Shown here: positions 1 through 6,004 of the stretch, one piece after another
Numbering within the stretch: position 1 is the stretch's first letter
Layout: every line of letters begins with the position of its first letter
From: an uncultured cyanobacterium
GTDB taxonomy: Bacteria; Cyanobacteriota; Cyanobacteriia; PCC-6307; Cyanobiaceae
DNA length: 7,376 nucleotides
Reading direction: 5' to 3'
Assembly: GCA_903921295.1 (NCBI GenBank)
Contig: CAIXOZ010000142.1
Coordinates: 1-7,376, forward strand
Notes under the pieces: generated by a model
What the model was told of the DNA's origin: nothing
What the model saw: only the letters and a program-made list of their open reading frames with translations
Database searches by the model: none
Position numbers and translations under genes: made by a program

Positions 1-191
1 CGGCCATCGGTGAGCAGGTCCAGCGCGGCGGGCCCACCCCAGCCACGGAACACCAGGGTGCGAACGCGCGGGGAGCCATCCGGAGCCACCGTGGCCAGCT
101 GCAGCCAGCGACTCATCGGTGAGCGTCCCTCCCGCTCACGGGCCCCCCGCAGCAGCGGCCGCCAGGGCGGCAGAGGATTCGGGTCGTTCAT
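1..191 (-). CDS. PNPOx-like FMN-binding protein, Alr4036 type (N-terminal part, cut by window edge)
   Basis: Reading the minus strand from the ATG at 191 gives 63 codons with no stop before the left edge. The protein begins MNDPNPLPPWRPLLRGARE. It then has SRWLQLATV (residues 27-35), the PDGSPRVRTLVFRGW segment (37-51) and LLTDG near the cut. The order 'xxLQLATVxPDGxPxxRTxVFRGF ... ITDxRS' is characteristic of pyridoxamine 5'-phosphate oxidase-like split-barrel proteins of the cyanobacterial Alr4036 group. These bind FMN; their substrate is generally unknown, and they should not be equated with PdxH. The FMN-binding C-terminal part lies outside the window. It diverges from the methyltransferase, with about 150 bases between the starts. 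The family call is fairly secure; the enzymatic role is open. Confidence 0.8.
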   Translation of the reverse strand, partial: MNDPNPLPPWRPLLRGAREREGRSPMSRWLQLATVAPDGSPRVRTLVFRGWGGPAALDLLTDG

Positions 192-339
192 CGGCCTGCT
201 GCGGTGGTCATCGGTGCCAACCAGAGACGTGGCCCTGGCATGGGCCTGGATTCAACGCCATCCCCAGGCCTGCCCAGCCACGGCGGGCCGGGCCATCCCC
301 CCAGACTCAGGGCTCTTCCGGTGGAACACGACCGTGGCG

Positions 340-990
340 GTGCAGGTGCTGAGCGAATCGCAGCGGCGCAAATGGGATGCCAGCGACGACGCACTTTTTT
401 ACGCCGAGCCGCGTTTCGTGCATCACCTCGATGCAGCGTTCCGGCAGCGACTCACCGCCCTCTACAGCGAACGGATCCCGGCAGGGTCGGTGGTGCTCGA
501 TCTGATGTCGAGCTGGGTCTCGCACCTGCCGGAGACGACCACCTACGCCAGCGTCCTCGGTCACGGCCTCAATGAGAAAGAACTGGCCGCCAATCCCCGG
601 CTCGATCAGCACTGGACCCAGAACCTGAACCGTGACCAGACGCTGCCACTGGACAACGGCAGCGTGGACGCCACCTTGATCGTCGCCGGCTGGCAGTACC
701 TGCAGCAACCGGAAGCGGTGGCTGCTGAGCTGCTGCGGATCACCCGGCCGGGGGGGCAGCTGATCGTGGCCTTCTCGAACCGGATGTTCTTCACCAAGGC
801 ACCGCAGGTCTGGACCGATGGCAGCGACCGCGATCACCTGCTGTACGTGGCCGAGGTGCTGATCGCTCAGGGATGGCCGCGTCCCGAGCTGATCAGCGAA
901 CAGACGCGGGCCAGCGGTCTGGCAGGCCTGATCGGTGCCAAGGGCGATCCGTTCTTCGCCGTGATCGCCACCAGAACCGCTCAACCCTGA
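340..990 (+). CDS. SAM-dependent methyltransferase domain protein
   Basis: About 216 residues from a GTG at 340. GTGs at 334 and 346 are equally possible, as no ATG or clear ribosome site lies nearby. The frame stays open upstream to position 10, but that part runs antisense to the FMN-protein gene and does not look coding. The conserved body starts with RRKWDASDDALFYAEPRF (about residues 9-26). The class I fold is indicated by VVLDLMSSWVSHLP (51-64, a motif I that lacks the usual GxGxG), LPLDNGSVDATLIVAGWQYL, then ELLRITRPGGQLIVAFSNRM, the typical motif around the post-IV strand. The end (GDPFFAVIATR) matches the last strand of the Rossmann sheet. The substrate cannot be read from the sequence. 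Its stop overlaps the end of the convergent amine oxidase gene by 10 bases. Confidence 0.8.
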   Translation: MQVLSESQRRKWDASDDALFYAEPRFVHHLDAAFRQRLTALYSERIPAGSVVLDLMSSWVSHLPETTTYASVLGHGLNEKELAANPRLDQHWTQNLNRDQTLPLDNGSVDATLIVAGWQYLQQPEAVAAELLRITRPGGQLIVAFSNRMFFTKAPQVWTDGSDRDHLLYVAEVLIAQGWPRPELISEQTRASGLAGLIGAKGDPFFAVIATRTAQP

Positions 991-2426
991 AGCGCCGCAC
1001 CGATCGCAGCCGCCGCACGCAGCCCCGAGAGGTAGGCCCCGTGAACCGTGCCGAAGGCGTCTGCGCTGGTGGCTTCACCGGCAAAGAACAGGCGGCCGCC
1101 GATCGGCCGCGCCAGCTGGTCGCGCATGGCCGGGCTGCTGCCGAGCGCCGGATAGGAATAGGCCCCAAAGGCAAAGGGATCCTGGCGCCAACGGGTGATC
1201 TGAACGCCGGTCGGTTCGGGGATGGCAGCACCATGAAGCTGGCGCAGGCTGGCCATGGCCGCGGCCACCTGCTGGCGATCGCTCCAGCCCTCGAGCGCAT
1301 CCGCCACCGGGCCGGCCTGAAAACCGATCAGCACAGGCTGTCTGAGAGGCCGCAGCAGGCTGAACCATTCCTGCCAGGCGCCATCGGCGGCCCCGATCCG
1401 GCCGAACCAATCGACATCGGCAGGCCAGAACGGTCGATCAAAACGAAGACAGCACTTGTTGACGTTGCCCATCCCCAGCCGCTGGATCGCGGTCTGGTGC
1501 TCGGCCGGCAGCGGAGGTGAGAAGGTGATCCGACCGGCCTTCAGCACACCGAGGGGGACGGTCACCAACACGCCATCGGCCGCATGGGTGCGGGTGTCAG
1601 CCGACCCCGAGGCGCCGCTGCAGATCACCGTCATCCCCCGATCAGGCTCAGCGTTGATCGCTGTCACCTGCTGACCGGTCGCGATCGTCAGGCCCCGGGC
1701 CAGGGCGCGGACCAGGGCACTGAAACCAGGTCGCAGCAGAGCATCGCCCCCGCCATAGGCCTGATCAGCCTCCAGCCAGCGCGCCGAGAGAGAGCTGACG
1801 GCGGCACCGTGCTCCTGCTCAAAGCGGCTGTTGCGCCAGTGCGCCAGCAGGAGAAGGTCCTGGGCACTCAGTCGGTTCAGGAGCCCCGAGCCCTTCAGCA
1901 CCTGTTCCAGGGAGAGATCGCCCGGCGCACCTCCTTGCTCCCCCGTCTCGGCCCAGTCCTCGAGGTAGCGGCTCAGACCCTGACCGAGCTGCTCGAGCCT
2001 GGCCTCCTCGGTGGCCGTGAGCGGCCTGCCGTCAACGCCATAGAGGAGGACGGAATCGAGATCCGTGGGCACCAGCGTGGCGCCACTGGAGCGGGCCAGA
2101 TCGGTGATCGGATTGCCCTGCACTCCATGGATCCAGCTGGCCCCGAGATCGATCGGCAGACCAGGCCAGCGCTCACTGGTGACCGTGCGGCCGCCGATCC
2201 AATCACGCCCCTCCAGCACCAGCACCCGGTGACCCTGCTGCTGGAGCCGCTGCGCGGCTGCCAGGCCAGCCAGACCGGCGCCGACGACGATCACCCGCCG
2301 CGGTGCGCCGGCGACGAAGCCCCGACTGCCAGGCAGCAACAGCGACGTCCCCAGACCGGCCAGCGCCAGACCGAGAACGTGGCGCCGCGACAGCCTGGGC
2401 CGGATCAACTCCTGGGCGACACGCAT
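981..2426 (-). CDS. Flavin monoamine/polyamine oxidase family protein with twin-arginine signal
   Basis: A 481-residue FAD-dependent amine oxidase. The N-terminus LSRRHVLGLALAGLG (12-26), followed by a hydrophobic run and GSRG, looks like a Tat signal (R14, R15), implying export of a folded flavoprotein to the periplasm or thylakoid lumen. The dinucleotide-binding motif is GAGLAG (49-54), with the ribose-binding acid in LVLEGRD (E72) and the GGRT motif at 78-81. LGASWIHGVQGNPI resembles the polyamine oxidase active-site region. The C-terminal FAD motif is LFFAGEAT followed by GTVHGAYLSGLRAA. Such enzymes oxidise amines to aldehydes, releasing H2O2 and ammonia or a shorter amine. The substrate is not determined here; a polyamine is a guess from similarity. 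The start ATG at 2426 precedes the Tat motif by a normal distance. The gene ends tail to tail with the methyltransferase, sharing 10 bases, with no terminator hairpin between them. Confidence 0.9.
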   Translation of the reverse strand: MRVAQELIRPRLSRRHVLGLALAGLGTSLLLPGSRGFVAGAPRRVIVVGAGLAGLAAAQRLQQQGHRVLVLEGRDWIGGRTVTSERWPGLPIDLGASWIHGVQGNPITDLARSSGATLVPTDLDSVLLYGVDGRPLTATEEARLEQLGQGLSRYLEDWAETGEQGGAPGDLSLEQVLKGSGLLNRLSAQDLLLLAHWRNSRFEQEHGAAVSSLSARWLEADQAYGGGDALLRPGFSALVRALARGLTIATGQQVTAINAEPDRGMTVICSGASGSADTRTHAADGVLVTVPLGVLKAGRITFSPPLPAEHQTAIQRLGMGNVNKCCLRFDRPFWPADVDWFGRIGAADGAWQEWFSLLRPLRQPVLIGFQAGPVADALEGWSDRQQVAAAMASLRQLHGAAIPEPTGVQITRWRQDPFAFGAYSYPALGSSPAMRDQLARPIGGRLFFAGEATSADAFGTVHGAYLSGLRAAAAIGAALQG

Positions 2427-2882
2427 CCCTCACCGGACGTTGGATCGCGCCCAGCTTGGCGAAGGATCGCCAGCCAGGCAGCCCAGCCCCCCGTCTGAGA
2501 GCCTGGCCAGGCACCGCCCTGGGGGCCTCCTGCGGCGGGCGAGACAGAAACCGGTAAGAACCCCTATTGCGGCGGCGCCCCGTCCGAACGATCCTGAAGG
2601 CAACGGGATTCGGAGGCTCCATCGATGGATGACACCCCCCCTCAGCAGCGGCCAGGAGCTCGCTGACGATCCGGCCCCTGCTCCAACACTCCTGACGGAT
2701 CGCTGACGTTCCCCGAGGCCACCCTCCAGGGTTCAAGCCTGGACAGCGCTTCACCCATTGCACCGTTCACGGCCCCGTACCCAGAGATCGGGCCCAGGTG
2801 CCCCGGGTTCCTTGGAACGTCCCACTGGTCACCCGGCCCCAGGTGTCAGCGCCGGCGGCTCCGCCACCACAACCGAAGATCA

Positions 2883-2898
2883 CCGATCGAACGATCGG
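2883..2898. repeat. Perfect 7-bp inverted repeat CCGATCG-AA-CGATCGG
   Basis: Arms CCGATCG (2883-2889) and CGATCGG (2892-2898) are separated by AA. The short spacer favours a protein-binding dyad over an RNA hairpin, but no regulator can be named. It is not the HIP1 octamer (GCGATCGC). Confidence 0.45.
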
Positions 2899-2972
2899 AC
2901 TCCTTGCAGAGCAGAACACTCGCACAGCTGCGCCCCGCCCCGACCGGCGAGCACCACGGCTGAGCAGACAAT

Positions 2973-3006
2973 CGCCCGGGGCCTGCGCTCCGGGCGTTGT
3001 TGTGTG
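2973..3006 (+). terminator. Candidate Rho-independent terminator (strong hairpin, T-rich tail)
   Basis: Left arm CGCCCGGGGC (2973-2982), loop CTGC (2983-2986), right arm GCTCCGGGCG (2987-2996). This gives ten pairs including one G-T. The tail TTGTTGTGTG follows on the plus strand. The minus-strand side (ATTGTCTG) is not T-rich, so any termination would act on plus-strand transcripts. No recognised gene lies upstream on the plus strand, so it would end either an unannotated RNA or read-through. The tail is interrupted by G residues, so efficiency is uncertain. A regulatory hairpin in the tspO leader is an alternative. Confidence 0.45.
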
Positions 3007-3070
3007 AGAAGCCACAGCTGACCGAACCTGGGAAGGTGAACCCCGACAGGCCTGCAACCCGTGGCTAGGC

Positions 3071-3092
3071 AGGAGGGTGACCCTGGGCACCC
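3071..3092 (+). promoter_or_regulatory. Strong but distant Shine-Dalgarno in a small hairpin before tspO
   Basis: AGGAGGG (3071-3077) is a near-perfect anti-16S match, but it ends 18 bases before the ATG at 3096. GGGTG (3075-3079) can pair with CACCC (3088-3092) around an 8-base loop, masking part of the site or drawing it closer to the start. An in-frame TGA at 3078-3080 rules out an earlier start at normal spacing; only a CTG at 3093 could be used instead. The match is seen in the sequence; its use is inferred. Confidence 0.35.
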
Positions 3093-3095
3093 CTG

Positions 3096-3542
3096 ATGCC
3101 GGCCTGGCTTGCGATCCTGCTGGTGATGCTGCTGGTGCTGCCAGCCCTGAATCCAGGCCGGCAGGACTTCGCCTGGTTCCTGCGCCTGCGACGCCCGCGC
3201 TGGCTGAGCTTCGAACGCTGGATTCCCCTGATCTGGCTGCTGATCTACGGCTGCTTCTATGCCTCGGCCCTGATCTGCTGGCAGACCGTGGCCCAGCCCC
3301 CTCTGATGGCGGGCTACCTGGTGCTGGTGGTACTGGTGCAGAGCTACACGCTGGTGATCTGCCGCAGCCGGCGTCTGCGCAACGGCACCGTGATCGGCCT
3401 GCTGGGCTGGCTCTGGGGACTGCTGCTGGCCCTGACGGTGCACAGCCAGGCGCCAGGGGCCGCCCACCTGCTGCTGCCCTATCTGCTCTGGAGTCCGGTG
3501 GGCACCTGGGTCACCTGGCAGATGGAGGCGCTCAACCCCTGA
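3096..3542 (+). CDS. tspO: TspO/MBR family membrane protein
   Basis: A 148-residue, very hydrophobic protein with five predicted membrane helices (about 3-18, 43-62, 70-89, 98-115 and 122-140), the architecture and length of TspO/translocator proteins. Family signatures are FAWFLRLRRPRW (25-36), corresponding to the WYxxLxKPxW element after helix 1, and LLLPYLLWSPVGTWVTWQM plus terminal LNP (125-148), corresponding to the PYLxW...LN helix 5 motif. The middle of the protein (VQSYTLVICRSRRLRNG) departs from classical TspO, which usually has LNxxWSxxFF there, so it belongs to a divergent, cyanobacterial-type branch. TspO proteins bind porphyrins and are linked to tetrapyrrole and stress signalling in bacteria; whether that applies to this branch is unknown. 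The ATG at 3096 is the first usable start after the in-frame stop at 3078. The gene stands alone and converges on the ArsR gene. Confidence 0.8.
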   Translation: MPAWLAILLVMLLVLPALNPGRQDFAWFLRLRRPRWLSFERWIPLIWLLIYGCFYASALICWQTVAQPPLMAGYLVLVVLVQSYTLVICRSRRLRNGTVIGLLGWLWGLLLALTVHSQAPGAAHLLLPYLLWSPVGTWVTWQMEALNP

Positions 3543-3642
3543 GCGCCATCAGCAGAAGGCCGTCAAGGCGGCACCGCCATCGCCGCAGCCCGGCCGTCGT
3601 CATCGCCTGGCGCAGCAACTGACTGCAGAGCGCCGAGGTGCG

Positions 3643-3661
3643 GACCCCATGACCTGGGGTC
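3643..3661. repeat. Stem-loop between convergent tspO and arsR genes
   Basis: Arms GACCCCA (3643-3649) and TGGGGTC (3655-3661) form seven perfect pairs with a five-base loop. The hairpin lies between two convergent genes, where a bidirectional terminator would be expected. Neither strand has a T tract after it, so this is only a possible weak or factor-assisted terminator. The rest of 3543-3783 shows no gene I can support. Confidence 0.35.
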
Positions 3662-3783
3662 GCAACCGGCGGATCCGCTCGCGCCGTTCTGCCAACCGTT
3701 CGCGCGGGATGGGGTGCCGCAGAAGGAGCGCTTCCCCTGCGTGGTGCCCCTGGCTGATCGGGCGGCTGGGGCCCAGAGGGCGC

Positions 3784-4122
3784 TCAGGACGAGGGAAGCT
3801 CCTGCAGCTGGGCCTCGAGCCGCTGGCGGAGCCGCACCTGCACCAGGGCACACAGGTCATCCACAAGGGTGCCGTCGGCGCGCCAGAGCGTTCGCGCCCC
3901 CTGACGCTCACCGCGCAACAACCCAGCCTGCTCCAGCTGCGTGAGCTGACGGCTGAGGTGCGACTGCGAAAAACCGGTGACCGCAATCAGAGCGGCCACA
4001 TCCATCGGCTCCTGACGCAGCAGACAGAGCAGCTGCAGCCGGGCCGGCTCGCTGAGCAGCCGGAAGAAGCGGCTGTAGGCCTGCAGCAGCTCAGGCGACG
4101 GCAAGGACCCGACGGGGGCCAT
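3784..4122 (-). CDS. ArsR-family repressor, probable persulfide/redox sensor of the sulfur operon
   Basis: A 112-residue winged-helix protein from ATG 4122. Residues 15-35 (AYSRFFRLLSEPARLQLLCLL) match the ArsR start (LxxxxRLxIL). The helix-turn-helix is at about 41-69 (DVAALIAVTGFSQSHLSRQL...AGLL) and the wing at 70-82. The ArsR arsenic box (ELCVCDL) is absent: the equivalent stretch is PMDVAALIA. No SmtB-type D-x-H...E-x-x-H zinc site is seen in the last helix. Two cysteines remain, C33 in the LQLLC helix, at the position of the reactive Cys of BigR/SqrR (VC at residue 42 of BigR), and C91 in the last helix. That arrangement and the divergent persulfide dioxygenase operon point to a sulfur sensor. 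Upstream in-frame starts at 4149 and 4218 exist and would add a Cys-Cys segment, but they lie in or before the inferred promoter, so 4122 is preferred. Confidence 0.82.
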   Translation of the reverse strand: MAPVGSLPSPELLQAYSRFFRLLSEPARLQLLCLLRQEPMDVAALIAVTGFSQSHLSRQLTQLEQAGLLRGERQGARTLWRADGTLVDDLCALVQVRLRQRLEAQLQELPSS

Positions 4123-4133
4123 CACAGCGGTGC

Positions 4134-4151
4134 ATGACGATGCACGCATTA
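4134..4151 (-). promoter_or_regulatory. Candidate operator, arsR-proximal copy
   Basis: On the minus strand this reads TAATGCGTGCATCGTCAT. It matches the plus-strand copy at 4220-4237 at 14 of 18 positions, in opposite orientation. It contains a perfect inner dyad ATGC-GT-GCAT. An overlapping dyad GTGCAT-GACG-ATGCAC spans 4130-4145. It overlaps the inferred arsR -10 box and ends 12 bases before the arsR ATG, a natural position for autorepression by the ArsR protein. The repeat is seen in the sequence; binding is inferred. Confidence 0.55.
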
Positions 4152-4175
4152 TGGCCAGCCCTGCGGGCACACCAA
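4148..4175 (-). promoter_or_regulatory. Candidate sigma70-type promoter of the arsR gene
   Basis: On the minus strand, TTGGTG (4175-4170) and CATAAT (4153-4148) are 16 bases apart. The -10 box matches TATAAT at five of six positions; the -35 box is weak (TTG only). A start site near 4141 would leave a leader of about 20 bases before ATG 4122, which supports that start over the longer frame. Confidence 0.4.
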
Positions 4176-4219
4176 CGCCAACACCTGCCGGGGAGGGAGC
4201 GCAGCACGAATGCCCCAAT

Positions 4220-4239
4220 TTATGCGTGTATGCTCATAA
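4220..4239 (+). promoter_or_regulatory. Candidate operator/promoter element of the persulfide dioxygenase operon
   Basis: TTATGCGTGTATGCTCATAA: outer arms TTATG and CATAA are perfectly inverted, and TATGC is directly repeated with an 8-base period. Its first 18 bases repeat the arsR-proximal motif (14 of 18 identical). It lies in the most AT-rich stretch of the intergenic region, 39 bases before the dioxygenase ATG. TATGCT (4229-4234) or CATAAC (4235-4240) could serve as a -10 box, but no good -35 box is visible. A length near 20 bp with AT-rich arms is usual for ArsR-family operators. Confidence 0.55.
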
Positions 4240-4278
4240 CAGCACCCTCCAGTGGTGCCATTCCCTGCCGCCAGCGCC

Positions 4279-5394
4279 ATGGCCGCCTCGTTCACCCTCT
4301 CGCTTGCCGCCGCCGCCGGTGGGGGTGCGCTGCTGTTCCGCCAGCTCTTCGATGCCGACACCGGCACGTTCACCTACCTGCTGGCCGATGTGCCCAGCCG
4401 TTGGGGCGTGGTGATCGATCCGGTGTTCGATCAGCACCCGCGCGATCTCTCTCTGGTGCGGGAGCTCGGCATCGCGCTGGTGGCCTCCATCGACACCCAT
4501 GCCCATGCCGACCACGTCACCGGGAGCTGGCTGATGCACCGCGCCACCGGCTGCGCGATCGGCCTGGCCGCCGCGGCCGACGCCGAGAACGTCACCCTGC
4601 CGCTCGTCCATGGCGATCGGCTGCACTTCGGAGAACGCTGGCTCGAGGTGCGCAGCACGCCAGGCCACACCAATGGATGCCTCACCTACGTGCTCGACGA
4701 CCACAGCATCGCCTTCACCGGAGATGCCCTGCTGGTGCGGAGCTGCGGCCGCTGCGATTTCCAGCAGGGCAATGCCCAGACCCTCTGGGCCTCCATCACC
4801 GGCCAGATCCTCACCCTGCCCGACAGCTGCCTGCTGTACCCCGGCCACGATTACGCCGGCAGAACCGTGTCCTCCGTGGTGGAGGAGAAGGCCTTCAACG
4901 TACGCCTCGGCGGCGCTGCCACCGAACGCGATTTCGTCGGCCACATGACCCACATGTCCTTGCCCCATCCCGGCAGGATCGCCATCGCCCTTCCAGGCAA
5001 CCTCCGATCCGGCAAGCCCCTTCAGCCGGTGAGCACCGACGAATGGGCGCCCGTTGTGCACAGCTATGCCGGCCTGCCGGAGTTGCCGCCGGCCTGGGTG
5101 TCGGACCATCGCCATCAGCTCACCCTCGTCGATGTGCGCAGCAGCGAGGAATTTCATGGCCCCGACGGCCATCTGCAGGGCAGCCTGTTGATTCCCCTGC
5201 CGGAGCTGGCAGCCCGTCGCGCCGAGATCCCCGGCGACCGTCCCCTGGTGCTGCTCTGCCACTCGGGCAGTCGCTCGGCCCTGGCCACCCAGCAGCTGCT
5301 CAAGGCCGGCCATCAGCGTGTGGCGAATCTGCACGGCGGCCTCCACCGCTGGGAAGCGGAGGGCTATCCCCTCGACGGACTGGCGGCGCCCTGA
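4279..5394 (+). CDS. ETHE1-type persulfide dioxygenase fused to a rhodanese domain
   Basis: A 371-residue two-domain enzyme. The metallo-beta-lactamase fold (about 18-250) opens with LLFRQLFDADTGTFTYLLAD and has THAHADHVTGS (73-83), TPGHTNGCLTY (127-137) and FTGDALLVRSCGRCDFQQG (146-164). The expected mononuclear iron ligands are H74, H130 and D149, with exactly the spacing of human ETHE1 H79, H135 and D154 (56 and 19 residues). R158 lies in the same GR(T/C)DFQQG motif as ETHE1 R163. This subtype oxidises glutathione persulfide to sulfite using O2. A C-terminal rhodanese (about 270-371) has LVDVRSSEEF and the active-site loop CHSGSRS with catalytic C327, giving the dioxygenase-rhodanese fusion known in some bacteria. 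Fusion suggests sulfane sulfur is passed between the two sites. ATG 4279 is chosen; an in-frame GTG at 4252 would add nine residues. Divergent from arsR and first gene of the operon. Confidence 0.92.
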   Translation: MAASFTLSLAAAAGGGALLFRQLFDADTGTFTYLLADVPSRWGVVIDPVFDQHPRDLSLVRELGIALVASIDTHAHADHVTGSWLMHRATGCAIGLAAAADAENVTLPLVHGDRLHFGERWLEVRSTPGHTNGCLTYVLDDHSIAFTGDALLVRSCGRCDFQQGNAQTLWASITGQILTLPDSCLLYPGHDYAGRTVSSVVEEKAFNVRLGGAATERDFVGHMTHMSLPHPGRIAIALPGNLRSGKPLQPVSTDEWAPVVHSYAGLPELPPAWVSDHRHQLTLVDVRSSEEFHGPDGHLQGSLLIPLPELAARRAEIPGDRPLVLLCHSGSRSALATQQLLKAGHQRVANLHGGLHRWEAEGYPLDGLAAP

Positions 5395-5452
5395 GACCGC
5401 CAGATCCCTCCCTTCTGCATCAACGACCGAAGCCCTCCAGCCCCCTCGCCCC

Positions 5453-6004
5453 ATGACCAGCCCGAATGCCGGCTCGATCCCCTCGGACGGGACCGCCATC
5501 AGCGCCACAGCCCTGGCCGATCAACACGCGCAGCACCAGATCGTCGTGATCGATGTCCGGGAGGCGATGGAGTACGCCAGCGGCCACATCGCTGGCAGCC
5601 TCAACGTGCCGCTGCGACAGCTGCCGAGCGCCGTGTTGCCCGAAGGGCCCCTGGTGCTGGTCTGCCAGAGCGGTCAACGCAGCAGTCAAGGGTTGCGGCA
5701 GCTGCGGGAGCGGGATCACAGGACGCCGCTGCGGGAGCTGGCGGGAGGGCTGATGGCCTGGGAGCAAGCGGGACTGCCGCTGCGCCGGCTCAGCAAGGCG
5801 CCGCTGCCACTGATGCGCCAGGTTCAGATCACCGCCGGCTCCCTGGTGCTGCTCGGCCTCACCCTGGGGACCTTCGTGGCGCCGGGCTGGCTCCTTTTGA
5901 GCTGGTTGGTGGGCGCCGGGTTGGTGTTCGCCGGCATCAGCGGCTTCTGCGGCATGGCCCGCCTGTTGGCCCTGTTGCCCTGGAACCGGATCACGCAGCG
6001 ATGA
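5453..6004 (+). CDS. YgaP-like membrane-anchored rhodanese (rhodanese + DUF2892)
   Basis: 183 residues from ATG 5453. The frame is open further upstream, but that part overlaps the dioxygenase gene and shows no conservation-like pattern. The rhodanese domain (about 16-115) has VIDVREAMEYASGHIAGSLNVP (32-53), the substrate-loop cysteine C71 in LVCQSGQRSS, and GGLMAWEQAGLP near its end. Two membrane helices follow (about 126-142 and 145-162) with the DUF2892 ending GFCGMARLLALLPWN, including C166. This is the layout of E. coli YgaP, a membrane sulfurtransferase that forms a persulfide on its active cysteine. It sits 58 bases after the dioxygenase and shares ATGA with the permease, so it is probably co-transcribed. 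It likely hands sulfane sulfur between persulfide, sulfite and thiosulfate at the membrane beside the exporter. The direction of transfer is not shown by sequence. Confidence 0.88.
   Translation: MTSPNAGSIPSDGTAISATALADQHAQHQIVVIDVREAMEYASGHIAGSLNVPLRQLPSAVLPEGPLVLVCQSGQRSSQGLRQLRERDHRTPLRELAGGLMAWEQAGLPLRRLSKAPLPLMRQVQITAGSLVLLGLTLGTFVAPGWLLLSWLVGAGLVFAGISGFCGMARLLALLPWNRITQR

Larger units (their letters stand above)
2427..3095. other. Gene-poor intergenic stretch between divergent amine oxidase and tspO genes
   Basis: About 670 bases lie between the two divergent starts. Open frames exist on both strands, but their translations are Pro/Arg/Ser-rich, lack domain-like patterning, and overlap each other, as expected of high-GC non-coding DNA. 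Visible landmarks are a palindrome CCATCGATGG (2619-2628), a 6-bp hairpin TCCAGG/CCTGGA with a 7-base loop near 2725-2744, an inverted repeat GTTCC-TT-GGAAC (2807-2818), an inverted repeat CCGATCG-AA-CGATCGG (2883-2898), and a strong hairpin with a T-rich tail at 2973-3006. The region must contain the promoters of both flanking genes, but I could not identify convincing -35/-10 pairs. A non-coding RNA ending at the hairpin is possible but unproven. Confidence 0.6.

Noticed and set aside
10..339. N-terminal extension of the methyltransferase frame (start at 10)
   Set aside because: Antisense to the FMN-protein gene, Arg/Ser/Pro-rich and without family resemblance; the conserved protein begins near 340.
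1275..1282. HIP1 palindrome GCGATCGC
   Set aside because: Real, but a single copy within the amine oxidase gene; too little to count as a feature beyond weak cyanobacterial support.
2722..2748. tRNA-like T-arm (GGTTCAAGCC inside a hairpin)
   Set aside because: No matching acceptor stem, anticodon arm or D-arm on either strand at tRNA spacing; the loop register is also off for a T-loop.
2203..2763. 186-codon minus-strand frame across the amine oxidase start
   Set aside because: Shadow frame of the Tat signal and FAD-motif region; no coherent domain of its own.
2798..3007. 69-codon plus-strand frame starting at GTG (PQVSAPAAPPPQPKITD...)
   Set aside because: Proline/arginine-rich, overlaps other equally open frames, its end runs through the terminator hairpin, and no ribosome site is seen.
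2767..3090. 107-codon minus-strand frame upstream of tspO
   Set aside because: Low-complexity Gly/Arg/Ser composition with no domain-like pattern; typical of a chance frame in GC-rich DNA.
4234..5508. Long minus-strand frame opposite the persulfide dioxygenase
   Set aside because: Antisense shadow of a gene with intact catalytic motifs; Ala/Gly/Gln/His-rich with no family features.
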